DNA from: an uncultured Prevotella sp.
GTDB lineage: Bacteria; Bacteroidota; Bacteroidia; Bacteroidales; Bacteroidaceae
Length of the DNA: 64,000 nucleotides
Assembly: GCA_934183355.1 (NCBI GenBank)
Contig: CAKPST010000002.1
Coordinates: 1-64,000 of the forward strand
Direction of reading: 5' to 3'
The position numbers and the translations under genes are program-made. Each line of letters starts with the position of its first letter. Within the stretch, counting starts at the first letter, position 1. Below the pieces are notes generated by a model. It ran no database searches, had not been told where the DNA came from, and saw only the letters and a program-made list of their open reading frames with translations. Positions 16,844-25,062 of this stretch are shown piece by piece.

Positions 16844-18295
16844 ATGATTGACAATAAAAAGAAAGCCCTAAACCCAGCGGTTCAGTGGACAAAATTTGCC
16901 ATAGTCACGGTGCTCTACCTGCTCTTCCTCTACTGGGTGAAGAGTATTTGGGGGCTCATCGTCGTGCCATTCATCTTCGACGTGTACATCACCAAGAAGA
17001 TAAAGTGGCAGTGGTGGCGAGAAACTGAGAATCCTACACGATTCATCATGTCGTGGGTGGATGCTCTCGTATTCGCTCTCGTGGCTGTATACTTCATCAA
17101 TCTGTTCTTCTTCCAGAACTATGTAATTCCATCATCATCACTCGAAAAGTCACTTCTGACGGGCGACTATCTCTTCGTGTCGAAGGTGAGCTATGGTCCG
17201 CGCAAGCCTCAGACCCCTCTCACATTGCCGCTGACACAGCACACAATGCCAGTGTTCGACTGCCGTTCGTACATCGAGTGGCCTCAGTGGAAGTACGAAC
17301 GCGCCAAAGGTCTCGGCAATGTACAGCAGAATGACATCGTGGTATTCAACTATCCTGCTGGCGACACTCTCTGTTCAGCACCCGAATATCAAGCACGCGA
17401 CTTCTATCAGTTAGCTTACGGACTTGCTGAAGGAGCCTATGCCGAGAAGCACGGAGGCTATCTGCCTAATATCTCCGAGATGGAGCCACAAGCACGCTAC
17501 GACTTTTACGCACAGCTATATGCCGACGGACGCAAGATTATCAATGATAACCAGATGACATACGGAGAGGTGACAACACGCCCAGTTGACCGTCGCGAGA
17601 ACTATGTGAAGCGCTGTGTGGGTGTACCTGGACAAACTCTTCAAATTAAGAACCACGTCATCTACACCGATGGTAAGGCTAACAAGGAACCGGACAACGT
17701 ACAGTATTGCTACAATGTGAAGCTGCGCGGACAGTTGCCTATCGACCTTATCGATGAGTTGGGCATCTCGCAAGAAGACCTCATCTCGCTCAACCAGCAG
17801 GGCTATCTGCCTCTCACCAACGCTTCGGTCAAGGCACTGCGTGCAAGAAAAGACCTCGTTGAGAGTGTGACTTTCGTCAACGACCCTACTACATGGGACA
17901 TCTATCCACTCAACGGCAACACGGGATGGACACGCGACAACTATGGTCCAGTGTGGATTCCTAAGAAGGGAGCTACCTTGAAGCTCACAATGGACAACAT
18001 CGCTATATACGAACGTCCTATCAAAGTGTATGAGGGCAACGACTTGAAGGTAAGTGGAGGAAAGATATACATCAACGGCAAGCAGACATCTGAGTACACA
18101 TTCAAGATGGACTACTACTGGATGATGGGCGACAATCGCCACAATTCGCTCGACTCACGCTATTGGGGATTTGTGCCTGAAGACCACATTGTGGGCAAAC
18201 CGATATTCATTTGGTGGAGCCACGACCCCGACCACATGGGATTCTCGGGCATCAGATGGAACCGTCTGTTCCGCTTTGTGGACGATATCAAGTAA
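16844..18295 (+). CDS. lepB: Signal peptidase I
   Basis: LepB cleaves signal peptides from exported proteins at the inner membrane. The 483-residue protein is longer than the E. coli enzyme (324). Hydrophobic segments lie at about 17-47 and 70-90; the catalytic Ser is Ser99 (IPSSSLEKSLLTGDYLF), the general-base Lys is in ENYVKRCVGVPGQ near 252, and the C-terminal MGDNRHNSLDSRYWGFV box is intact. About 130 residues lie between the Ser and Lys boxes and another insert lies after the Lys box, as in large Bacteroidota LepB. It is between dapB and a small membrane protein. Confidence 0.93.
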   Translation: MIDNKKKALNPAVQWTKFAIVTVLYLLFLYWVKSIWGLIVVPFIFDVYITKKIKWQWWRETENPTRFIMSWVDALVFALVAVYFINLFFFQNYVIPSSSLEKSLLTGDYLFVSKVSYGPRKPQTPLTLPLTQHTMPVFDCRSYIEWPQWKYERAKGLGNVQQNDIVVFNYPAGDTLCSAPEYQARDFYQLAYGLAEGAYAEKHGGYLPNISEMEPQARYDFYAQLYADGRKIINDNQMTYGEVTTRPVDRRENYVKRCVGVPGQTLQIKNHVIYTDGKANKEPDNVQYCYNVKLRGQLPIDLIDELGISQEDLISLNQQGYLPLTNASVKALRARKDLVESVTFVNDPTTWDIYPLNGNTGWTRDNYGPVWIPKKGATLKLTMDNIAIYERPIKVYEGNDLKVSGGKIYINGKQTSEYTFKMDYYWMMGDNRHNSLDSRYWGFVPEDHIVGKPIFIWWSHDPDHMGFSGIRWNRLFRFVDDIK

Positions 18296-18322
18296 ATAAT
18301 CACTTCTTAACACTTCGTCTTT

Positions 18323-18565
18323 ATGATAGGCAAGATTCTCTCGAAAAACTCAAAATATGAAGATAAGCACAGGAAACTGGTCTTCTTCCTGTATTTTGCA
18401 CTGCTTACAGTGTCACAAATCTTGTTTTGGCTCATAGGCTATAAACTTGGAAACCAAGAGGGCTATTGGCTGGTGCTATACTTCGTATTATTGAACTTAG
18501 CAGCATCGGTGATGTATCATTCGGTGATATATGCTATAATAAAGCGGAAGGAAAAAAAGCAGTAG
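18323..18565 (+). CDS. Small two-helix membrane protein, unknown function
   Basis: Not recognised. The 80-residue protein has a basic N-terminus (KNSKYEDKHRK), two hydrophobic helices (about 20-42 and 48-71) and a very basic C-terminus (KRKEKKQ), so both ends should face the cytoplasm. It starts 27 bp after lepB and is followed by a terminator, so it belongs to the dapB-lepB transcript. It may assist the signal peptidase, but that is only a guess from position. Confidence 0.65.
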   Translation: MIGKILSKNSKYEDKHRKLVFFLYFALLTVSQILFWLIGYKLGNQEGYWLVLYFVLLNLAASVMYHSVIYAIIKRKEKKQ

Positions 18566-18573
18566 CAAGATAT

Positions 18574-18628
18574 ACGCCCTGTAAGAACAAAAGTAATGAA
18601 TCAGAACGCTTTTGTTTTTACAGGGCGT
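18574..18628 (+). terminator. Terminator after the small membrane protein gene
   Basis: Arms 18574-18584 and 18618-18628 pair over 11 bp, with a further pairing of the ACAAAAG/CTTTTGT type inside. A short T-rich stretch follows. It ends before the WbqC-like gene starts at 18659. Confidence 0.6.
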
Positions 18629-18658
18629 TTCATATATATATTATGTCACTAATCAACA

Positions 18659-19330
18659 ATGTCTGAACTTACAACAACTAACAGCATGCTTACCACAGAA
18701 AACGAACAGAACGTTGCAACAACAGCAGTGTTGTCGTCGGCTTATTTTCCGCCCGTGCAATGGATGCAGAAGTTGCATAGATATAACAAGGTATACGTCG
18801 AACGCAACGATAACTTCTGTAAACAGACCTATCGCAACCGCTGTGTCATTGCCACTGCCAATGGCATACAGGCTCTGACGGTGCCTATAGAACGCTTTGA
18901 TGGAGCCAAGTGTCCGATGCGCGACATACGCATCAGCGACCACGGCGAATGGCGACACCTGCATTGGAACGCTATTGTGTCGGCTTATGGCGAAAGTCCT
19001 TTCTTCGACTATTATGCCGACGACCTACATCCGTTCTTTGAACGTAAATGGGAGTTTCTTTTCGACTTCAACATGGAGATTACGGAGACACTGTGCTCAC
19101 TGCTTGATGTGCGCCCATCCATTCAATTCTCCGACACCTATATCGATGCAGAGGCAATACAAGCTGACGACTTCCGCGACGCAATACGCCCAAAACATCC
19201 CCTACCCGACCCCTCGTTTGAGCCACGTCCCTATTACCAGGTATACGCCTTACGACACGGTTTTCAGCCCAACATGTCGGTGCTCGACTTGTTGTGCAAC
19301 GAAGGTCCCGAAGGAATCTTTTACTTATAA
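18659..19330 (+). CDS. WbqC-like family protein
   Basis: The 223-residue protein starts its conserved part at SSAYFPPVQWMQKL (about residue 26), which with the later QALTVPIERFDG and HLHWNAIVSAYGESPFF segments matches the WbqC-like family. Some members are in O-antigen clusters, but a biochemical role is not known to me. No signal peptide or membrane segment. The start could be this ATG or the next at 18686. In related Prevotella genomes it follows lepB, as here. The next gene begins 14 bp after it. Confidence 0.8.
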   Translation: MSELTTTNSMLTTENEQNVATTAVLSSAYFPPVQWMQKLHRYNKVYVERNDNFCKQTYRNRCVIATANGIQALTVPIERFDGAKCPMRDIRISDHGEWRHLHWNAIVSAYGESPFFDYYADDLHPFFERKWEFLFDFNMEITETLCSLLDVRPSIQFSDTYIDAEAIQADDFRDAIRPKHPLPDPSFEPRPYYQVYALRHGFQPNMSVLDLLCNEGPEGIFYL

Positions 19331-19344
19331 ACATCAATTATCAC

Positions 19345-19749
19345 ATGCAACCACAATACGTCTTTGAAACAGAAATGGAAGTTCGCGACTACGAATGCGA
19401 CATCCAAGGCATTGTCAACAATGCCAACTATCTACACTATACCGAACATACACGCCATCTCTACCTCACCTCGCTTGGTGTCAGCTTCGCCAAACTGCAT
19501 GAGCAGGGCATCGACCCAGTCGTTGCACGTATGAATCTGCAATACAAGACACCTCTGCGCAGCGATGATATCTTTGTATCAAAGCTTGGTGTGCGCAAGG
19601 AAGGCTTGCGCTATGTCTTCAATCAAGACATATTCCGCAAGTCAGACGGTCGCCTGTCGTTCCGTGCCACTGTCGAACTCGTTTGCCTCATCAACGGACG
19701 ATTGGGCAATAGCATCGACTATGACAGAGCATTCAGTTTTGCTGAATAA
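19345..19749 (+). CDS. Hotdog-fold acyl-CoA thioesterase
   Basis: The 134-residue protein from the ATG at 19345 has the 4HBT/YbgC-like pattern VRDYECDIQGIVNNANYLHYTEHTR; the Asp in ECDIQG is the usual catalytic residue. A farther upstream in-frame start at 19294 would overlap the previous gene and adds a basic stretch unlike the family, so it was rejected. It hydrolyses acyl-CoA or acyl-ACP thioesters; the exact chain length is unknown. It ends the operon, followed by a very long hairpin. Confidence 0.85.
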   Translation: MQPQYVFETEMEVRDYECDIQGIVNNANYLHYTEHTRHLYLTSLGVSFAKLHEQGIDPVVARMNLQYKTPLRSDDIFVSKLGVRKEGLRYVFNQDIFRKSDGRLSFRATVELVCLINGRLGNSIDYDRAFSFAE

Positions 19750-19755
19750 ATAATA

Positions 19756-19836
19756 AAAGTACAACAACGTCAACTACAAATCAACATCTTTAATACTCTA
19801 AAAGTTGTTGATTTGTAGTTGACGTTGTTGTACTTT
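19756..19836. terminator. 31-bp perfect inverted repeat between convergent genes
   Basis: Arms 19756-19786 and 19806-19836 are perfectly complementary over 31 bp with a 19-nt AT-rich loop. It begins 7 bp after the thioesterase stop and ends 15 bp before the glycosyltransferase stop at 19851. It has A/T-rich ends on both strands, so it should stop transcription from both sides. Confidence 0.8.
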
Positions 19837-19850
19837 CTGAATAGATTACT

Positions 19851-20858
19851 TTATTTTTCTCCCACTTTCTTCTCCACAAAATATCTTGGACGTCGTTTCA
19901 CCTCAGTGTATATCTTTCCGATATATGTACCAGTGATGCCAACACCCGTAGTTATCACACCACCGATAAACCACATTGACACCATAAGCGATGTCCATCC
20001 CACAATGGTGTGTCCCATGAAGTGTTCATAGAGTCCGTATAGGATGATGAGCAGCGAGATGAGTGTCATGGTGAGTCCTGCGAAGGTGATGAACTTCAAC
20101 GGAGCTGTCGAAAACGACGTGATGCCGTCGATGGAGAATGCCAACATCTTCTTAAGCGGATACTTCGACTCGCCTGCTGTGCGTGCCGTGCGGTCGTAGT
20201 AGACATACCCCTCGGGGAAACCCAACTGACGCACCATACCACGTAAGAACATGTTACGCTCAGGATATTCCATCAATGCATGCACTGTACGCGCACTCAT
20301 TAGGCGGAAGTCGGCATGATTGTATATTATCTCGGGGTCGGCTGTCTGCATAAGTCGATAGAAACCCTGTGCCGACACACGCTTGAACCATGTGTCTGTA
20401 CGGCGCTCCTTGCGCACACCATATACTATATCCTTGCCTTTGAGAAATTGACGTGCCATATCAATGATGGCGTTTTCGTCGTCCTGAAGGTCGGCATCTA
20501 TCGACACCAGAGCGTCAAACGAGTCTACACACTCCTGTAATCCAGCCCAAAGAGCACCTTGATGTCCCTCATTGTGCGACAGTTTGATGCCCGTTACATT
20601 AGCATGCACATTGACAAACTGCTCTATAAGGGTCCAAGTCTGGTCGCGACTGCCATCGTCGACAAGCACAAGCCTACCTTCTACACCTGTCTCTAACTTC
20701 AGTCTTGAGAGCATTGTCTGCAACTTGCCCATCGACCATGCCAGCACCTCCTCCTCATTATAACAAGGAATAATTACAGCAAGCCGCACTGGCACACCGC
20801 TTTTGACTGCTGTCTCTTCCACATTGGAAAGAGATTTCATATCTTCGGATTGATTCAT
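19851..20858 (-). CDS. Polyprenyl-phosphate glycosyltransferase, GT2 family
   Basis: The 335-residue protein has a GT2 domain: IIPCYNEEEVL (about 30-40), VDDGSRDQTW, and the acceptor-metal motif DADLQDDENAI. Two hydrophobic helices near the C-terminus (about 252-320) anchor it, as in ArnC/GtrB/DPM1-like enzymes that load a sugar on a polyprenyl phosphate at the cytoplasmic face. The sugar is unknown. It starts 31 bp after the MscS gene stop, so the two may be co-transcribed. An ATG six codons later is a possible alternative start. Confidence 0.88.
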   Translation of the reverse strand: MNQSEDMKSLSNVEETAVKSGVPVRLAVIIPCYNEEEVLAWSMGKLQTMLSRLKLETGVEGRLVLVDDGSRDQTWTLIEQFVNVHANVTGIKLSHNEGHQGALWAGLQECVDSFDALVSIDADLQDDENAIIDMARQFLKGKDIVYGVRKERRTDTWFKRVSAQGFYRLMQTADPEIIYNHADFRLMSARTVHALMEYPERNMFLRGMVRQLGFPEGYVYYDRTARTAGESKYPLKKMLAFSIDGITSFSTAPLKFITFAGLTMTLISLLIILYGLYEHFMGHTIVGWTSLMVSMWFIGGVITTGVGITGTYIGKIYTEVKRRPRYFVEKKVGEK

Positions 20859-20889
20859 AATATTATTGTTGATTAAATTACAGCCTATT

Positions 20890-23466
20890 TTACGACAAGT
20901 CTGGAGCTGAGTTTGGCATACTTATTATATGCAGGTCGCGTTGCGGGAACGGTATCTCTATGTGATGCTCGTTGAGCGTGTTGTAGATTGCCTCCTTTAC
21001 ATCACCCGTCTTGCCGAACTTCTCCTCTACAAGCACCCAGTAGGTGACAAAGAGATTAACGGAGTTGTCACCAAACTCGTCAAACACCACATTGATGGGC
21101 TTACTTGTGTCTATGATATCTCGTCCGTCAGCAGTCTTGGTTGCCTGCGACTTGACAGCAACGATGAGCATCTGCCGTACTTCGCCGACATTTGAACCGT
21201 AGGCTATGCCCACAGGCACCTTCACCAACTCGTATGAATGGTTCTTAGTGATGTTCTTGAAATTCTTGCTGAATAGCGAACTATTCAAGAAAGCTATCAC
21301 GCAACCATCAGCCGTTAGCACCTGCGTACTCTGATAGGTGATGCTGTCCACCTTGCCTCTAATGCCATCACACTCTATAAAGTCGCCCACTCTCACACGT
21401 CCTGTCATAAGCGATATACCGTAGAAGAAGTTCTCAAGCAAGTCCTTCATGGCGAAGCCGACACCAGTAGCCAAACCAGCCGATATGACAGAAACTGCTG
21501 TTGACGGAATCTTCAGCATCTTCACCGAGATGATGGCGTATAGTCCCCAGCAGCAGATAGCAATGATGTTGTTGGCAAGAGTGAAGTTGGGTTTGCCATT
21601 GACAACAATTCTCGACTTATGATACTTATGGTAGAGCGACTTGATGAGATAGTTCAGATAGCGGAACACAAAGAACTGCGACATCACCATGACAAGTTTC
21701 TCTATAGACAGCTGCACCACTCCCTGCACATTGAGGAAGTTGAACTGGAATATACGCCACACCGTGTCTGTCAAGTCGAACACATCGGCAGCCCACCAGA
21801 TAGACAATATCACCGAGAACACACTCAATACAGGCACTATTGCCATATAAATCATGTCGTAGAACCATGTCACATTGATGTGCTTGTCATGGCTTACGGT
21901 GATTACGCTCAGCAGTGAACCGCGCTTTGCCTTCTCCACTTCCTTCTCAGAATGTATTCTGTGCGACAACCAACGGCGTTCATATACTTCGAGGAAGTCG
22001 TATACACAAGTGATTGTCTGTATGCAACTGAGCTGGAACATCCACCATATAAGCACCTGCACCGACAATAGCACATAGCCATAGAGGGCAGAAACAGTAG
22101 AAAATGCCATGAGCAACAGCGAAATCCATGTGTAGAAGATGTCCGAACGCGGTATGTTGTTGTTGTGTCGTCTAATGACATTCCACTGCCACAAGGTGAA
22201 CACAAGCAGTATCGGCGGGAAGATAAGTGTCACCAGATTGTTGGGGATGAACATTATACGGAACGAGATGACGATGAACGACATGAGCATCACTGGTGTG
22301 TAAATGCGGAATCCACTCTTTATCTGGTCGCCCGTCAGTCGCACAAGCAGCGAGAAGAATATGGCACACAACAGCCACGCATACTCTATGAGCAGTTTTG
22401 ACGCCATGAGGAAGAAGTTGTGATACATGAACGTGCGTGCCACCATTATCGATACGGCGAAGATGAACATTGCCACGAAGAGTATTAGGCACACTTTCTT
22501 CTTCATGAAGTTCTCTGTGCGGAATCGCTTTGGCACAAGCCAGCGCACAAGCACATTGCTCAACAGGGCTGCCACCATGATGTAGAAGAGCACAAATACA
22601 GATAATCCTACCACTATCGGACCACGCCATTGCGAATACACCTGACGCTCTCTGCCATCAGCAGTCTTCACCTTCTCGGTGTTATACTTCTCGTTGACAT
22701 CAGCCTTGGCGTTGTGATACGACATAGGCATTGAGGCTATCACCTCCAGATAATTCTGGTCGCCGTTTATGAAGATGTTATGCTGTATGTCATAATAGCG
22801 ATGTAAGGCATAGTCGTTCACCTTCTTCAGCTTGTTTGCCATGCGCTTGTAGTGCTCGTTGTCCTTCACCACCGAGGCACGCATATTGGTGAGATTGCGA
22901 CACAAGGCTGTGGCATAGTCAAGACATGCTTTGCGGTCGGCTCGCCCTGCTGCGTCGAGCATGAAGGGCAGCTGTCGCTGTTTGCCATTCTTGTCAAGCA
23001 CAAACTTTGGTTGCTTTCCCTCCTTTGCCTCCTTCTGCATGCTAAGCGAGGGTGGTATGTTTGACAGCGTCTCCATAAGATACTGATAGCGCTCTATCTC
23101 GGCATCCATACGCTTCATAATACGGTCGTAAGGCACACGTCGCTGACTAAACTCTCGGTACATCTCTGTAGCTTCATGACAGGCATAAGTCATATCAAAC
23201 GTGAAGTCTTGCTTCTGCGAATAGAGCATCAGGGCTATCTGGTCGCTCCGTTGCATGAGCGAAATCATCTGTTTGTGCTGAGCCTGATTGTACGCCGTAT
23301 AGCGTGCCATGTTCTGTCGCTGCTCGCTAAAAGCGGTCTCAAGTTCGGCACGCAACACAGAAAGCGTCGACTCAAGATTCTTCTCTTTAAGCACTGCGCC
23401 CGCATCTAGACACAGACACAATGTTATGACGAGGCAAACGAGCCGCCTCAATAATCTTTTCTCCAT
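20890..23466 (-). CDS. Large MscS-family mechanosensitive channel
   Basis: The 858-residue protein has a signal peptide (1-24), a periplasmic coiled-coil-prone region to about 280, several hydrophobic helices (about 280-610), and an MscS pore and beta domain at about 660-830. The pore segment ISAGLATGVGFAMKDLLENF and the RVRVGDFIECDGIRGKVDSI segment are diagnostic. It resembles the large MscK-like members of the family rather than the short E. coli MscS. It should release solutes on hypo-osmotic shock. It precedes the GT2 gene on the same strand. Confidence 0.9.
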   Translation of the reverse strand: MEKRLLRRLVCLVITLCLCLDAGAVLKEKNLESTLSVLRAELETAFSEQRQNMARYTAYNQAQHKQMISLMQRSDQIALMLYSQKQDFTFDMTYACHEATEMYREFSQRRVPYDRIMKRMDAEIERYQYLMETLSNIPPSLSMQKEAKEGKQPKFVLDKNGKQRQLPFMLDAAGRADRKACLDYATALCRNLTNMRASVVKDNEHYKRMANKLKKVNDYALHRYYDIQHNIFINGDQNYLEVIASMPMSYHNAKADVNEKYNTEKVKTADGRERQVYSQWRGPIVVGLSVFVLFYIMVAALLSNVLVRWLVPKRFRTENFMKKKVCLILFVAMFIFAVSIMVARTFMYHNFFLMASKLLIEYAWLLCAIFFSLLVRLTGDQIKSGFRIYTPVMLMSFIVISFRIMFIPNNLVTLIFPPILLVFTLWQWNVIRRHNNNIPRSDIFYTWISLLLMAFSTVSALYGYVLLSVQVLIWWMFQLSCIQTITCVYDFLEVYERRWLSHRIHSEKEVEKAKRGSLLSVITVSHDKHINVTWFYDMIYMAIVPVLSVFSVILSIWWAADVFDLTDTVWRIFQFNFLNVQGVVQLSIEKLVMVMSQFFVFRYLNYLIKSLYHKYHKSRIVVNGKPNFTLANNIIAICCWGLYAIISVKMLKIPSTAVSVISAGLATGVGFAMKDLLENFFYGISLMTGRVRVGDFIECDGIRGKVDSITYQSTQVLTADGCVIAFLNSSLFSKNFKNITKNHSYELVKVPVGIAYGSNVGEVRQMLIVAVKSQATKTADGRDIIDTSKPINVVFDEFGDNSVNLFVTYWVLVEEKFGKTGDVKEAIYNTLNEHHIEIPFPQRDLHIISMPNSAPDLS

Positions 23467-23570
23467 ATATATATATTGCTGTTATTATTTTATACTTATT
23501 ATTTTTGGTTTGCATGCAGATAGGCAAAGACTTTATAATAATATGCAAAAATAGATTTTTTTTTTCACAT

Positions 23571-23644
23571 AATAAGGCTTGTACGCCATGAATTTCATCC
23601 CCATTCAACCAATGATGGATAAATCCAAGCATACAAGCCTTATT
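23571..23644. repeat. Inverted repeat with 48-nt loop downstream of the micro-genes
   Basis: Arms 23571-23583 and 23632-23644 pair perfectly over 13 bp. It sits between the micro-gene stop (23692) and the MscS start (23466). The minus strand after it is A-rich rather than T-rich, so it is not a standard terminator there. Confidence 0.5.
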
Positions 23645-23691
23645 TAAATATGTATAATGTATCGAAAGTTATAGTATGTGAGAATATATGC

Positions 23692-23811
23692 TTAGAGACT
23701 AATCACAATTCTCGTCGAAGTGCTGACAACAATCAATATGACCACTATCACAAGTATGATGTCAAACATCTGTAGCACAATCAACACTGTCTCGCTCTGA
23801 CTACTTATCAT
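23692..23811 (-). CDS. Candidate 39-residue membrane micro-protein
   Basis: Not recognised. The frame begins MISSQSETVLIVLQ and continues with one hydrophobic, Ile/Val-rich helix ending STSTRIVISL. Its ATG lies 6 nt after AAGGAGG in the smalltalk coding sequence, a strong Shine-Dalgarno that is unusual for Bacteroidota, and its first bases overlap the smalltalk stop region by 11 bp. This suggests translational coupling. In many Bacteroidota the gene after smalltalk is a muramoyl amidase; none is here. Small size makes the call uncertain. Confidence 0.5.
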   Translation of the reverse strand: MISSQSETVLIVLQMFDIILVIVVILIVVSTSTRIVISL

Positions 23812-23914
23812 TTTCGTCCTCCTTTCCAGCGCCTATGGCACCAAGAATGGTTGTAGCAATGGCTATGATTACCTTTATAATTACTCGCCAGTCGGATGAA
23901 TTAAATTTGCTCAT
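23801..23914 (-). CDS. Smalltalk-family small protein
   Basis: The 37-residue protein (MSKFNSSDWRVIIKVIIAIA start) has a short polar N-terminus with a Trp, one hydrophobic helix with a GAIGAG end, and an acidic tail. This is the pattern of the annotated smalltalk family, which in Prevotella and Bacteroides follows an HU-type gene. It lies 44 bp after the HU-type gene on the same strand. Function is unknown. The tail codons contain the ribosome-binding site for the next micro-gene. Confidence 0.8.
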   Translation of the reverse strand: MSKFNSSDWRVIIKVIIAIATTILGAIGAGKEDENDK

Positions 23915-23958
23915 GGTTAAATTAAGGTTTTGTTAGTTTTGTTTATTAAATAAATAGT

Positions 23959-24402
23959 CTACTCTCCATCATGCGTGTCCTTTATGTCCTTAAGGCTCTC
24001 GTAGCTGTCAGCCTCCTTCACCTTCATACCTGCGAGGAGCGACTTCACACGCTTGCCAGTGGCATCCACCGTTCCTTCGGGCAAGAATAGAACACGAGTG
24101 TTGGTGATATTGGCTGCGGTGAACTCCTTGGCAGAATCTGCCGCACGGGTTGAGATGCCCACCTTGAAGGTGCCCAGTCCGTCAATCTTCACCTTGTTGC
24201 CACGCTGAATCTCGTCCTTCATCACCTCCGAAAGCTCGGTTAGCACAGCGAGGATGTCCGAATACTTGACGGTACAGTTTGCCTGCATTATTTGTGCAAT
24301 TTTCTTGATGTTGACCGTCTCGTTGTGAGCCACCTTTGCATAGAACTTACCCTTAGTGTCGTCGTTACGCTTGCTCTGATAAACTTTGTAATTTACTGCC
24401 AT
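23959..24402 (-). CDS. HU-family DNA-binding protein, long form
   Basis: The 147-residue protein has an HU/IHF fold: an N-terminal extension MAVNYKVYQSKRND, then helices and the KIDGLGTFKVGISTR segment at about 80-95, followed by a C-terminal extension of about 40 residues. This long form differs from the 90-residue HU at 30797-31069 and is the Bacteroidota type found next to smalltalk. It should bind DNA; whether it is a nucleoid protein or has a special role is not known. Promoter visible at 24495-24525. Confidence 0.85.
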   Translation of the reverse strand: MAVNYKVYQSKRNDDTKGKFYAKVAHNETVNIKKIAQIMQANCTVKYSDILAVLTELSEVMKDEIQRGNKVKIDGLGTFKVGISTRAADSAKEFTAANITNTRVLFLPEGTVDATGKRVKSLLAGMKVKEADSYESLKDIKDTHDGE

Positions 24403-24494
24403 AATTTTAGTGTGTTTTTAATGGTTAAATACTGATTAGATGCATCTTTTCCTTAGGTTTTGTATCAGTTTCCATGGGTTTCTGATTACGGTTG

Positions 24495-24525
24495 CAAAGG
24501 TATAACATAGCGCATGCGATGTCAA
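24495..24525 (-). promoter_or_regulatory. Promoter of the HU-smalltalk operon
   Basis: Minus-strand -7 box TACCTTTG (24495-24502) with TTG (24523-24525) exactly 20 bp upstream. The rest of the 300-bp gap to acpP holds only the divergent acpP promoter. Confidence 0.65.
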
Positions 24526-24615
24526 TAGTTTTGACAAAAAAATTCAAAAAACCTTCAAAAAAATGCACATCTATAGGGTGTTTGTGCACACAGGATGGCT
24601 TTTTGTACTAAATTA

Positions 24616-24647
24616 TTTGCCCATATAAATAAAAATTTGTTCCTTTG
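24616..24647 (+). promoter_or_regulatory. Promoter of acpP
   Basis: TTTG (24616-24619), 20 bp spacer, then TTCCTTTG (24640-24647), which misses the consensus only at the second base of the -7 box. The ATG is 55 bp further on. Confidence 0.55.
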
Positions 24648-24702
24648 CAGACGGTTTTTAAAAGCGAAACAAATATTATAAACATTTTAAAATTAGAAAA
24701 TT

Positions 24703-24939
24703 ATGTCAGAAATCGAATCAAAAGTAAAGGCAATCATCGTTGACAAACTCGGTGTAGACGAAGCAGACGTTAAGCCAGAAGCAAGCTTCACAAACGACCT
24801 CGGTGCTGACTCTCTCGACACTGTAGAGCTCATCATGGAGTTCGAGAAGGAGTTTGGCATTTCTATCCCTGATGACAAGGCTGAGAAGATCGGCACTGTT
24901 GGCGATGCTATCGCTTACATCGAGGAGAACGCAAAATAA
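24703..24939 (+). CDS. acpP: Acyl carrier protein
   Basis: The 78-residue acidic protein has the four-helix ACP fold and the phosphopantetheine attachment site at Ser in [10 protein letters not shown] (about residue 38). It carries growing acyl chains in type II fatty acid synthesis and donates acyl groups to lipid A and phospholipid enzymes. fabF follows after a terminator-like hairpin, which would allow much more acpP than fabF mRNA. Length and motif are standard. Confidence 0.97.
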   Translation: MSEIESKVKAIIVDKLGVDEADVKPEASFTNDLGADSLDTVELIMEFEKEFGISIPDDKAEKIGTVGDAIAYIEENAK

Positions 24940-24943
24940 ATAA

Positions 24944-25030
24944 GGTTTATGGTTTATAGTTTATGGTGCGCATGATGGCAACAAGCATTTCTTTGTAATT
25001 AATCCACTTGTGCCACATAAACCATAAACC
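24944..25030 (+). terminator. Partial terminator between acpP and fabF
   Basis: Arms 24944-24957 and 25017-25030 pair perfectly over 14 bp around a 59-nt loop and are followed by a run of six T. The GGTTTAT motif is repeated within the arm. It lies only 5 bp past the acpP stop, with no promoter evident before fabF, so it should act as an attenuator rather than a full stop. Confidence 0.6.
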
Positions 25031-25062
25031 ATTTTTTAACCATGAACTGAATTTTTATTTAA

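Noticed and set aside
23571-23644. Standard terminator of the smalltalk unit
   Set aside because: The inverted repeat is real but lacks a T-run on the minus strand, so it is listed only as a repeat.
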